This document shows, one piece after another, positions 9,651-20,410 of a DNA stretch of 26,815 bases. The first letter of the stretch is position 1, and the number at the start of each line of letters is the position of its first letter. The stretch is from Gloeophyllum trabeum ATCC 11539 (Eukaryota; Basidiomycota; Agaricomycetes; Gloeophyllales; Gloeophyllaceae), in the NCBI RefSeq assembly GCF_000344685.1, contig NW_006920413.1, positions 2,473,312 through 2,500,126 on the forward strand, written 5' to 3'. Made by a program: the position numbers and the translations under genes. The notes under the pieces are model-generated. The model worked only from the letters and a program-made list of their open reading frames with translations, did no database searches and was not told where the DNA came from.

Positions 9651-10852
9651 TCACCGCTTCCCCTTCCGCCCCTTGCTCTTATCCCTCCCCCGCGCGCGCT
9701 CCGCCTTTTCGCCCTTCCGTCGCTTTTGTTTCCGTTCCTCGGCTTTGCGCGCGGCGGACGTTTGGTATTTCACTTTCTTCGGGTCTTTCTTGTCTTTCTT
9801 CGGTGCTAGCTGCGATCGGGGTGGTCTGGACGGCGTGCGGCGACGCGATTCAGGCGGCGGCACCGGGGCACCCTCGCCATCCTCGTCCTCGTTTTTGTCC
9901 CCGCAGTCGGGGTGTGCGCCAGAGCCGGGCCCCACCCCGTGGATGTCGGACGGGTCGAACTCCTCGACGACGGTGACGTGCGCGGTCAGTTCCGCGCCGG
10001 CGTACTCTTCCTCGCGCTCGTTGTCGCTGTCGCCCGAGTGTATGCCGGTGAAGTCGTCCGCGGAGTCTTCTTCTAGAAGGGCGAGTAAGTGGTGGATGAA
10101 GGATGATGGGAAGGTGAATCGGAGACAAAAGAGGCGGGAGGAGAGTGACAAGGGGGGGGAGATGGTGAGGAGGTCAAGGTCGGGTAGAGCAAAAAGTTCA
10201 TGATATCAGGAGCATAGCAGGACAATGATAGGTCGTGACGGATCGCCGGTGAGGGCGTAGTGCGTCAGCGACGGGAGAGTAGGAGGGATGCCAGGAGGAT
10301 GCAGGGTGCGCGTCGGCAGTGGTAGAGTATCGAGCCGGAGGCGGAGGTGCGCGATGATTATTTAATAGCAGACGGGTAGACAGTGAATGAGATGTAGGGA
10401 TGGTATACGGTGTACGGATAAGAACGTACCGTCCACTACACCACCGTACGCTTTCTCGACCTCTCGTGCGTTCGAGACTGCTTGCTCGGCTAGTGCTCGA
10501 CGTTGCTATAAGCATAACAGGAACAAGAAGCAACAGGTTCAGTATCCGAATTGACAGCAAGCAAAGAACACAGCGCTAACGCACCTCGAGCCGCTGCTCG
10601 CGCCTCTGCTGCTTCTCCCTCTCCACTGCCTTCTTCTTCGCGGCCTCCTTCTTCGCGAGCTTGCGTTTATGAAAGCCCGTCAGGAACTCCCTACACCCGC
10701 ATTCGAGCAACCACATGCGTCTACGACAGCCGAGCGTACCTGCGCGCATCGTCGTCAAACACAACCTCCTTGATCTGCTCCCTCTTCGCGCGCTTCTTGA
10801 GCGAGGCGACCTTGTGCGAGCGGGTGAGCACGGAGAGGTTCGTCGGCGCCAT
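9651..10852 (-). CDS. RRP17: Ribosomal RNA processing protein 17 (NOL12 family)
   Basis: I model four exons: 10852-10740, 10690-10585, 10505-10430 and 10072-9651, with introns of 49, 79 and 357 nt. All have GT...AG ends, and the joined frame gives 238 aa without stops. Exon 1 starts at an ATG and ends in the acidic stretch VVFDDDAR. Exon 2 opens with REFLTGFHKRKLAKK, the family hallmark (human NOL12 has REYLTGFHKRK). A basic Lys/Arg/Glu helix follows, then an acidic middle, the strand HVTVVEEFDP, and a strongly basic C-terminus after KVKYQTSAARKAEERKQKRR. In yeast, Rrp17 is a nucleolar 5'-3' exonuclease acting on 27S pre-rRNA and 60S assembly; this role is inferred from homology. Intron 3 is unusually long next to its neighbours and may hide a small exon. 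Confidence 0.92.
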
Positions 10853-12353
10853 TCAGAGTCCAAGTCTGCTATTAGAGTGGATACTGCTAGTGAGCCGCAG
10901 TCAATTCTGAGAGCTGATCGAAGTTCCCGTGGCTGTGCAGCGTGAAAATGGCTGTGGCTGGCGCCAGTGATATTGCAAGTCCACTCATGTGCCCTTCAAT
11001 AAAGGCTGTATATAACTGCGATCAGTTCCTCGCTTCGAAGAGCTAGAGGTGTCCAGCGATGTAGTCGGATGATCAGCAGTGTATATACCTACTACTATCT
11101 ACGCCTGAAGTCATCCTCTTGTTCGTTCAGAATCTTACTAGCCAGTACTTGACCTGATCGACAGGAGCGTATCTAGCATGTCCCTCGCCCTCTATAATGC
11201 TATGAAAATCAGAATGCCACATAATTATCTTATCTCAAGACCGTTGTTTCGCTTCTCATGTACGCGCGCCGCCATACGCGAAGTCGTTGCGTGATATACT
11301 GCCCGGTGGTTGAGGTAACTGTCGTAGTATGGCTCAGACGTTATCTGAAGGAACATGAGGTGCATTTAGAAGCCTACATCCATTCTCGGTAGTGTCTGTC
11401 TGTCTGTCGTGGCAACATCAGTTCAAGTGCAATGGTTATGAGGCTCAGGAAGCGGTGTGTATTGGGCTAGATGGTACCAATTTTTAGTGTTTTCCTTTTG
11501 CAAGGGCTCATGACAAATAGTACGCGATGTATTTGACAGCTTATTACAGACCAGCGATATGAGACTTAGTAAAGAAGTTTGAAGAAGTGAAGTGCACTCT
11601 GTGGCTGCAAGGTGTTTGGGTAACGAGTAATTTCCTCAGAACAGCGAGTCACAATTGAGTTACCTGGCGGTGCGAATATTACATCGGAGACCACACAATC
11701 ACGAGTCGACGCCGGTGTTGTCTGAGACGTATAATGCTGAATCTGAGAGGGATAGAGTCGACGCTGCCCGGCGGTACGGATGATCATCTCCATCGGACAG
11801 CCTGGACTGAAAGGTTGAGCAGTGCAGGTCATTCGGTGCTATATCCATCTCGCGCAAGTGCTAATATTGTGGACTGGCACCCACTGAGATTTCGCATTTT
11901 ATCAGCACGTACTTAGTTGGTTGAAGGAGTTGCCGCCACAACGAGAGCCGGCGACCAAATGAATTTATTTCACCGGCGGGCCAATCACTCGCACCCGATC
12001 AATCACTCGCACAAGGCGCATGCCATATCGGGACGATGTGCTTGTGGCGCTCGGACATCGGAAGCAAAATGAATCTCCATCTATAGGGAGATGGTCCCAA
12101 AGTTGCTGCTCTGGTTGGCGTCGCGGGCTGCTATTTCGCGGGGAAGCCAGCTAGCCGAGGACTCGGTGCTTTTGAAGGTGAGCTCGGGGGCAGTGTCGGT
12201 GCGAAGGAGGATGACCGCCGACGGGGTTGAAGGGAGATCAGAATCAGCGATGATGACGTGTGAAGGTGTTGTGCTCTGCTGCCCCTGTCCTCTGCTCGCC
12301 CGCTGCTCTCCTGTCTACGGTGTCTCTCGTTTCCAGAGTCGCCCACACCCGCG
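10853..12353. other. Divergent intergenic region between RRP17 and the FAM72 gene
   Basis: The 1.5 kb between the two starts has no convincing gene; the minus frame at 11566-11832 lacks any motif. A CCAAT-type box with a tandem copy (CCAATCACTCGCAC at 11981-11994 and TCAATCACTCGCAC at 11999-12012) lies about 350 bp before the FAM72 start and may be promoter sequence. A TATATAA at about 12421 is inside the first exon as modelled. Confidence 0.45.
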
Positions 12354-14171
12354 ATGCGACCGTCTCACGAAGCGCGCCATCAGAATCACGTACACCTGCC
12401 TTCTCACTCGCCCGCATTCCTATATAACCCCGCAGCGCCGCCGTTCGTGCCCTTGCCCGTGTCTGCCCCGATGCACCACCCCAGTCCCCCGACCGCGGCG
12501 CTCCCCATTCATGTCAACCCGCCTCCGCTTTCGTTCTTCTCCCCCGCCGCCGACGCCCGCGTGCTCGCCCAGCAGCGTCTCCTCCAGCGCCAGCGCACCC
12601 TCCACTTTCCCGCGACGTGGCATCCGCCCCAGCCTCCCCCGACGCAGCGCACCCACGTCCCCCAGAAGGTCTGGATCCTCGACTGCAAGTCCTGCGGCTC
12701 CTTCCTCACCAACAGGGGTATGAAGGTGCGTGCCATTTCGTTTGCAGAGTCTCTCGCTCGTGGCTGCGGCCGTGCGGGAGCATTCGCAGGGGACACTGTC
12801 TCTGGTGCCCGCCGAACAGCGCAGTGAAGCTCTCGCGATGCCAGCTCGGCACCCGCCCGCGGCGAGTTCGTAACGGATCTTCGCGCGATCCAGTATCGCG
12901 ATTCGCATCTCCACTTCTTCATATATACCCATCTCTAACTTTATCGGGTGCACTCCCGCTCGGTTCAGTCTTCTGTGGCGACGAAGTAGGTTTGGATGGC
13001 TCGCATTCGTGGCGAGCCGAGCTACATTCGCCGGGTGGATCTTGGGTTCGACTCGTCTCGCGGACGATGAAAGTTGAACTCCGGGCTTGTACAAAAGCCA
13101 CCCTTCAGCTTTTCCTTTCACTACCCTATGCCCCCTCTCTCACCCGACCACAGACGCTAACCCCGCCTCCCAGGCCGTGCTCCTCCTGCACCCGTCCATC
13201 TCGCTCTTCTCCACCGACGCGCTCCCGGCCAACTGCTCCGCCTGGGACGCGCGGACCCCGCCCCTGCCCTCCTCGAGTGGGCGCCGCACGTGCGAGTGCC
13301 TCACGCAGACGCTGTGCTGCCACGGATGCGGGGCGGCGGTGGGGTATGTGATTGTTTGTCCGGTGAGTGGGTGTTTCGTTTTTTGATCTGGTTTTGTGGA
13401 TGTATGCGCGTTATATGCGTCAAATGTCATGCGAGAACTCCACCATATCTCGTCTTTCTTTCTGCAATTCCGTGGGTTCCAAGAACACCTCCGCTGACCG
13501 CTCCCCAGTGCCTGCGCTGCACCGCGCAGCCCCCGACGAGCCCCTCCCAGCGGAGCACGAACGGCCACCGCTTCGTGTTCTACTCGCGCGAAGTAAGAGC
13601 GTGCGAGCGGCGGTACGTCCCCGGCGAGGAGGGCGTCGTCCCGTTCGACCCGCCTCCCCCTTCGCCCCCTGCGATCGTGCCGAGCCAGGGGCGGAGCACG
13701 CGCTGGACGGTCGACCGGGGCGCGTATCAGTACGAGGGCATCCCGCCGCTCGTGGACTCGCGGCTCGCACGGCAGCCCGCGGCCGCGGGCGACCCCATGT
13801 TATCGCCGGCGTTGTCGGATGCGCCGAGCGCCGAGGGCGAGGGCGAGGGCGAGGACGCGTACGCGGACATGCCGCCGCTCGAGCCCGCGTGGCGCGCCGA
13901 CGAGGGCGAGGACAAGGAGAACGAGGCGCCGGCGCCGGCGCCGCGCTCCCCGCAGTTGGGTGTGCTCGCGCTGGACGCCAAGGACGAGGGCGTGGGCGAG
14001 GGCGAGGCGAGGCTGGGAAGGGAGCTGCGGGCCGGGGACGGGGTGTACTGGCACCATCTCGTACGGGCGGGGGAGATTGGCGGGGTGAGGGAGGTGGGCG
14101 GGGCGCGGGGGGATGCGGGGGAGGGCGTGAGGGTGGGAAGTCGGGATGTGCTGCGGGGGGTGGGGCGGTAG
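12354..14171 (+). CDS. FAM72-domain protein
   Basis: I model three exons: 12354-12725, 13174-13362 and 13509-14171. The introns of 448 and 146 nt have GTGCGT/CAG and GTGAGT/CAG ends, and the joined frame gives 407 aa. Exon 1 carries a Pro/His-rich N-terminus, then KVWILDCKSCGSFLTNRGMK. Exon 2 continues AVLLLHPSISLFSTDALP, then CECLTQTLCCHGCGAAVGYVIVCP. Exon 3 adds CLRC, HRFVFYSREV and a long tail. This matches the FAM72 pattern (human: [21 protein letters not shown] and CLKCGNIVGYHVIV), with paired Cys-x2-Cys sites that likely bind zinc. The tail (about residues 240-400) is an acidic, Gly/Glu/Pro/Ala-rich addition with a GEGEGE run at about 13837-13852. Human FAM72A binds the uracil glycosylase UNG2; the fungal role is unknown. 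The start could instead be the ATG at about 12470, just after TATATAA. Confidence 0.88.
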
Positions 14172-14934
14172 GTGCGTTCCTCCCTGCCTGCGGGAATGAT
14201 CTGGAGGACAACACGAACACGAAACACGCGAAACGAAACCCCGCGACGACTTGGATGGATGGTTTGGTTTGTGATTTATTGGTTCTTTATTTGGTTTTGG
14301 CACACCCCGCTTGGACGCTCGCTTTGTTGGTCTGTAAACTGGATTCATAGGACATTGGTGATTGTCTGTCTGCGTGTTACAGTTCGTTCATTTTATTTAT
14401 GTCGCGCACTTGTTACAGTCGATAGGATACCCCCTGCCCCCCGTTCGTACGTTGTGTGTATGTATTGATATTCTATTCGTGTCAATTGTATCCTTGGTTT
14501 CCTGTCTGCGTTTCGTGGAGTGTGTATAAAGAATAAGGAATCGCGGAACGGGGTATATATAGCAATCCGCACACCATGCGATGGATGTGAGGTGAGGAAT
14601 ATGGAGCGCGGGGAGAGCGTCGCAACCCTTTCGATTGCTCACGTAGTATGCGATATCAGTGTCGTACAGATGATCGTCAAAGGAGCTGTAGCGAGCCGTA
14701 GACATCGCAGTGAAAAGGGTTATGCGAGTCTCAGGTCCCGTCGCTCCAGTTATTCTATTGAACGTCGCAAAGCACGGGGCAACCTACGAGGTGACAGGCG
14801 TTCTGAGATACGGCAAATAACTTGTGGAGCTGCTAAACTCAGACACGCCGACGAGCCGCGCTCGACGTAGAGAGAAGAAAGAATGGTGCATGCACATATC
14901 TATGAGCGAGAGAAGTTCCCCCTGATGATATGCA
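14172..14934. other. Convergent intergenic region; no gene supported
   Basis: This lies between the 3' ends of the FAM72 gene and the F-box gene. The first 250 bp are T-rich on the plus strand, as expected for a 3' UTR and polyadenylation region. Open frames at 14397-14870 conflict between strands and carry no motif. Confidence 0.4.
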
Positions 14935-16411
14935 TCAACGTGTCTGCCCTTCGAAAGGGACAAAAACGAGGTCACGGACATATCCTTTGATTTCGGATTC
15001 TACACTGGCGCTCGGGGCAGCTCGGAGAGAGCCGTCGGGGACGCGCAGCTCGTCGAGAGGATCACCGCTCTCGGACCGCTCCTTCAGATACTCTCGGAGC
15101 AGAGAGACAATCGCAGGCGGCATTGGCATCCAAGGCTCCGTTGCCCGTACCTTCAGCCGCCTCAGCCGGGGGAACAGCCCCGGATGCTGCGGGTCTTCGG
15201 ACCGCTGCTTCGTCGCGAGAAGGGAGGGCACCTCGCCCGCACAGTTAACCACCGGGATATCCAGTGCCTCCAGTGCATCGACGGCCCCGAAGTACTCTGG
15301 GAGATGGCTCGCGCGAGACCCGTGGACGCACCCCACGCGGATCGCCTTCACGTCCGCGAGCGCGAAGTAAGGATACCATAGCCGACTCCGCAGGCTCTCG
15401 GCGGCGTCCGAGCGAACGCGGACGCTCGACGCGCGGGCGTCGTCGAGCGGCGCGTATCCGCCCTCCGCGACGTGGCCCCACGCGCGGAGCTCGACGCTGC
15501 GCGTGCGGATCGGATGGGGCGCCTGCCGCGTGCGGTGAGGAGGTAGTTGATGGCCTGCATCACTTCCGGGTATACCCCGCCCGCGTGGAAGGCCTCGAGA
15601 TCCAGCTGGACCGGCTGCCGGACGCGCAGGTGCGCCATCAGGTGCGTGAAGCTAAGGAGCGCGCCGGACGTGTATTTCAGGCGGGATAGGTGGCGGAGGG
15701 TGGCTTCCGCGTCGCCCTTGGATACGTCTGGCGCATCGAGACCGCCAGCATCGTTCAGCGGGATAGTGCATCCGGAGACTCCAGGAGGGGCGCGTCGTGG
15801 AGGGCTTGCAGGAGGTCGGCACAGCTGACTTCCACGTCGCTAAGACCGAGGGAACGCAGGTTGCGGAAGAGAGCTGGGTACGGACTGGGCAGAGAGTCCA
15901 GTCTGAGATGACGCAACTGGGGAAATTCACCTTGAAAGAGCTCGTTGGCGTCCTGGTCCGGGTGGAAGCCTTCATATACATAGGTCCACACACCAGCCTT
16001 CATCTTGAGCTTCGTAGCCTGGTGTACACAGGCCAGCATCCTCATAATTCCGTGGTTCCGGTGGTTGATGTCGCCGCCGAACGGTTGGTAGACGGGCAGG
16101 CCGCCTCTGAAGGCGCAGAAGTCGCCATTGACCGTTATATTCAAGGAACGTCCTTTGTTGCGGTTCAGGACCTCTTCAATGAGTTTTGGGTGCGATAGGC
16201 ACGGCTTGCACCATAGAGTAGGGTCATCAAGCGCAACCTCCCGCCAGTATCGGCAGACTTCACTGACGGGAAGCAGGCTGTTACTGTACCCGTTTCCTCG
16301 AACAAAGTGAAATATCTCGTTCAGGGTCTCCGCCGGCAGGCAGTACGCTAAACCCGGCCCTCGAGAAGTGGAGGGCTGGTTTCGTTCCTTATCTTTGGTG
16401 GCATTGTACAT
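14935..16411 (-). pseudogene. F-box/leucine-rich-type gene with two frameshifts
   Basis: The frame starts at ATG 16411 (MYNATKDKE); the upstream stop is at about 16448. The F-box reads LPAETLNEIFHFV...LLPVSEVCRYWREVALDDPTLW, followed by irregular leucine-rich segments (PQLRHLRLDSL, FRNLRSLGLSDVEV). The frame shifts by one base near 15757-15785, after HDAPLLES. It then continues as IPLNDAGGLDAPDVSKGDAEA and onward to EVMQAINYLLTA. It shifts again near 15530-15545 and continues as RTRSVELRAWGHV to the stop at 14935. Total length is about 490 codons. F-box proteins of this fungal type are presumed SCF ubiquitin-ligase adaptors. Neither shift has GT...AG intron signals. They may be true lesions or sequencing errors in a GC-rich stretch. 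Confidence 0.75.
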
Positions 16412-16913
16412 GTCTTCCTTGGTTGGCAAAGCTGAGTCGGCCAAGGTTTAGTGGCACCGCCTCCCGCCTCCGAGACTTCAAGTTGGGCTTAGTGAAGGGC
16501 TGGGAGGTCTGTACTATAGCACCTTCCAGAATAGACGTTTCTGCGAAGCACAATGGATATGGAGCTCACTATGAGAGGCAAGCTGGCGGCTCAGCGAGCA
16601 GAAATGGGGTTGTGGCAGTGACGCGTGGCACTTCCTGCCTAGCTACTATTTATACAGCTATCCAGCCGTGTTCTGGAATTTCGTTGGAAATCGCCGCCAG
16701 TAGGATGCCAATCAGTGTGCTATCGAATTCCATTGAATTCGCACCCAGCTGTAGACAGACTTCAAAGCCACTGGCTTCCAGCCTACAAGCTTAACGGCTT
16801 GAACAGCCCGGAACAGTCACGTGTGAGCACACGGGTATGTCCGCTCGCAGAAATGTGGCAGGCATGTATTGCAAAACTTCGCTAATTATGATGAAGTAGT
16901 CCTTCAAAGTCAA
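16412..16913. other. Spacer between gene B and the F-box gene
   Basis: This 500-bp spacer lies between two minus-strand genes, holding the gene B 3' UTR and the F-box promoter. No further gene or repeat is supported. Confidence 0.45.
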
Positions 16914-17969
16914 TCAGTTAACGAGCTCCCAGTTCTCTCCTTCCTCGGTCCTAATCAAGGCTCTAACCTCCTTCTTGTCAGTCAAGTCATACGCCTTTCC
17001 GACCCTAAAGCCGCCCTTGAAGTCGCCAAACTTGAATCGCTCGAGTTTATCACCGGCTATGACTACCCCAGAATCACCGACCGAGACAGGTAAATCCTTG
17101 CCCGAGGAGACTGCAGTGATGGTGATATCGTCGGTGCTGATCATGACAGTGCCTCGGCCCTCGCCCGCGGCCGCGTTGGCTATGTCGATGCGGAAGAGGG
17201 TGCGGTCGGTCCGCGAGAGACAAAGAGGAGTTTCCGACGAGTTCGGGCAGTACCAGAATTGAGTAGGGTCGGCCTTGGAGCGAATGAAGAATCTAGATAG
17301 CATGTATATTCAATCTTACATTCACCTCCCCACGCAGTTGCAGACTCACAAGTTTCCGCTGACATGGTCAGTGATGTTCTGCAGCGGCAAATGGTTGACA
17401 TCCCGTCCACCCCGGTCCATCAATAGGGTGAAGAACACCTTGTTCAGGAATTGGGGGGTGCAATCTTGTCTGAGCACCGAGTCGGTGAGGTTAAAGACGG
17501 CGACATCATGAGTGTAGAACTCGGGCGTCACCCGCTTGACGGAGTTGGCGTAGGAGGTCTTCGAGAACGCTCGCCACCACTCGTCCGCAATTTCGCGACT
17601 GGCGAAAGTCATGACATAGCGATAAGTATCGTTGTCTCTAGACTAGTAGGGAGGCGAAGGGAGACAGTCAGCAGCACTCGACGATGAACGAATGAAAAGT
17701 ATGCATACATATTTCACGTAGGCGTAGAAAAGACCCATGATTGTGAACCGACCACAATCTGTAAAGCTGGAGTAAGTTGATGAGGGTAGTGTCCCGTCTA
17801 ATGAGTATATATACATACGCATCGGAAAACACGGGTGACGTGCGCAAATACGTGCTCACCGGTATTGTAAACTTCCGCCAACCTGTACATGCAGCCGAAG
17901 AGAACATAGGAATTATGAAGATGTGCTTGGAAAATGTCACAAAGGTGAAGACTCGGAATCAATAGACAT
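16914..17969 (-). CDS. Gene B: five-exon hypothetical protein, 257 aa
   Basis: I model exons at 17969-17941, 17882-17860, 17758-17709, 17642-17350 and 17292-16914. The introns of 58, 101, 66 and 57 nt begin GTGACA, GTGAGC, GTATGC and GTGAGT and end in AG. The sum is 774 nt, 257 aa plus stop. The protein starts MSIDSESSPLLAEVYNTD and continues through FTIMGLFYAYVKY, TFASREIADEWWRAFSKTSY, RVTPEFYTHDVAVFNLTD and KVFFTLLMDRGGRDVNHL to FFIRSKADPTQFWYCP. A beta-strand-rich C-terminal half follows (TLFRIDIAN, GTVMISTDDITITAV, ERFKFGDFKGGFRVG). There is no signal peptide or membrane segment, so it is probably cytosolic. The Trp-containing helix after the strands faintly recalls a PH-type fold, and the C-terminal half could be a small beta barrel or trefoil; both are guesses. 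The broken copy at 7775-8163 supports exons 3 and 4. I do not know its function. Confidence 0.82.
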
Positions 17970-20156
17970 AGTTGTACTCCGTCGTCGCACAGAATGCCAG
18001 TAACCTCTCGCATTTAGACATAGAGTGGGAGCCGCATTTATTTCCGTGACACATACTAGACGTTCTGGACGTACACATGCAACGAACACACCATGGCGTC
18101 TGAGAGTATCGAAGGACCAACTATGAGATGCAGAGCCATGTCAGATGAAGTGTACCACAGGACTCACCATTGAACAGTTCCATTCAAGGCAGGTATCTGG
18201 CGCACGTTCTGAATCCCACTTTCCATCCACTGCCTCAAGAATAGGCCGGGGCTCAGGCTGGCCCTGATGCAGGCAGCGAGCTCCTCGGCGTCGAACAATC
18301 TCCGTTAATCCAGGAGCCTTCGGAAAGGGTCGTATAATTGAAGACGAATTCATGCTGTCAAAGATGTACTAGAGCCGTCCCCGTTGTTCGGGAGCTAAAA
18401 TCTTGTGAGTAGCGAGTCAGCACCACTACAATAGGGTTGGAATATTTCACAATGTTCAATACAACGTTGTCACTCACGAGGTATCTCCTTTCACTATTCA
18501 CACGAAGTGTGGTCGGCTTCAATCAAAGACCGACCTCAGTTTGCCCCGACGTGTTCATTCATTTCAGCACGCACATCACACATCTGCCGATCATTAAACC
18601 TGTACCCATGACACTGTCGACGACTTGCCGAAGGTCACGACTTCTGTTATGACCTGCTGGTGTGTCAGTAATTTTAATTCGGGTCCAACTCAGACATGAC
18701 TCTGGGTCTTTGGACGGTTCACATAAAGCCAATTGATCCTCACTTGGTATGTTTCGTAAGGCTGTCCTATTTAATACAGTGAGTAGTGTGTCGAACTTTT
18801 ACCGTACGATTAGTCTTCGCTGAGATGTCAGAATCGATCACACGCAACGGGTATGTACGATAGTGGCAAGGGTCTCGTAGGCTAGAGAGAGGGCGGGGAT
18901 GCAAGCACTGGCGAGATGACGATGTTGTGGATATCATCGAAATAAAGGAAGAGGTGGATTATATCACTGTAAATATGAAGTACCTCCTATTCGTTGTCAT
19001 AGCAAGAGCATCAGTTGGTCGGATGCGGCAAAAACATTGTGATCGGACGCACGCTAAATATCCAGGCTACGATATTCGACTGGAAAAAGTTCACCGCGGC
19101 GCGCAGAAACAATAACGACAATACGGACATCATCCCGTGGAGGAACGATAAAGCTAACCGGCCAGTGACCAAGTTAGTTGCCAGACACGATAACGACGCT
19201 AGGCGAGAAGGCAAATCTGCTCCAGAAACAAAACGTCGATGGCAGTAGCTTAAGACGTGCAGGATCCGAGTCGAAGTAGAGCACCTAAGTCGTATCTCGC
19301 GAGATCCTGCTAGCTGGGTGCGCTCGCGAACGATTTTCCAGTTTAACACGGGGAGAATTACGGCCGCGCCACGTATACGAACGGGTGCACCACGCAAGAC
19401 GATACCGCGACAGCTCTCTTTCGTCGTCGAACTTGGTAAATTCACAGCGATAAGTACTTGAACGAGGAGGGGTAGCCAGTGCCAGATCCTGCGAGCGTAG
19501 CTGTGCGGTTGTGTCCGGATCATCCCGAGTCCCACGGTGAGGGGCTCCGTCCAGGACACAGTCACTTGGTACTCAGTTACCCTGCTGATCGCAGAGATGA
19601 AGGTACAGCGGGAATGCGTCCACTGCTAACAATGGTTTGCTGCATCTACCGACCATTCACTCACTACTCAAGAATGTACAACCACGCTCGATGTACACGT
19701 GAGAATACTAGGTCCGCTGGAACAGTCACATCGGTGAATTAATGACCGGCTGCAGGACTGTGAATCTGGGCACTACAAGACGACGCCGTAATGACGCACG
19801 ACCCACAGCCAGTAAGGATTCCTTCATTGAACACCTAGGTCAGACTCAGGTGGATGACATGGCGTGGGTATGCAGCAACTCGGGGCGTCACTGTGCCTTT
19901 ACTCGGTCCTGTTGGTGCAACTCATCAGCCCTCCAATCTTCTTTCATTCAATTCTGTGATGCGCACGACTCAAATACCCAATTTTAGCGACGCCGTTGTC
20001 GGCGAGCATCGAATAATCGGCTGCCAGTGCTCTGGGTTGTCCGCCCGTCAAAATGGACAGCGGAGTGCACAAACCGACGAGCATATATGAAAGCTTCCAT
20101 ACAATGTCAATGACTTCGCGAAAGCTAAGAAGAATGATATCACTTCGTCGCCCTCG
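17970..20156. other. 2.2 kb without a supported gene
   Basis: The left part presumably contains the gene B promoter and the right part the promoter of the secreted-protein gene. The longest frame, minus 19011-19565, begins at GTG, has competing frames and shows no motif. I see no repeat or RNA gene. Confidence 0.4.
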
Positions 20157-20164
20157 TATAAAAG
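20157..20164 (+). promoter_or_regulatory. TATA box of the secreted cysteine-rich protein gene
   Basis: TATAAAAG lies about 250 bp before the ATG. A possible 5'-UTR intron runs from GTACAG (20220) to TTTTCAG (20274), with a CTGAC branch-like sequence at about 20256-20260. Together these explain the long distance to the start codon. Confidence 0.6.
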
Positions 20165-20410
20165 CTCTGTTCTTTATTTCAATCTTCCAAGCCTTAACGA
20201 ACTTCCTTCAACTTCTCTCGTACAGCTTTCCCCTTTCCTGGAGGCCCTACATGTACTGACCACTACGTTTTCAGGCAATTTGGCCTCACCAAATCGCGAT
20301 TACACCATCTTCTTCCTTCACAAAACACACAGTCAGGTACATCCTATAGCCCTTTCTCCCCCTCCATCGGCTGATACCCCCGCCACACCCATCTAGAGAT
20401 CTTACACGTC

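Noticed and set aside
9529..10203. 224-codon plus-strand frame
   Set aside because: Antisense shadow of RRP17 exon 4 and intron 3; composition is Ser/Arg-rich filler.
13031..13056. GGTTCGACTC box-B-like sequence in FAM72 intron 1
   Set aside because: The T-stem does not pair and no D-arm or acceptor stem is found.
13420..14220. Long minus-strand frames over the FAM72 gene (also 12420-13121 and 13727-14348)
   Set aside because: Pro/Arg/Ala-rich shadows produced by very GC-rich coding sequence; the plus-strand exons have family motifs.
19011..19565. 184-codon minus-strand frame with hydrophobic stretches
   Set aside because: Starts at GTG, no family motif, and other frames compete.
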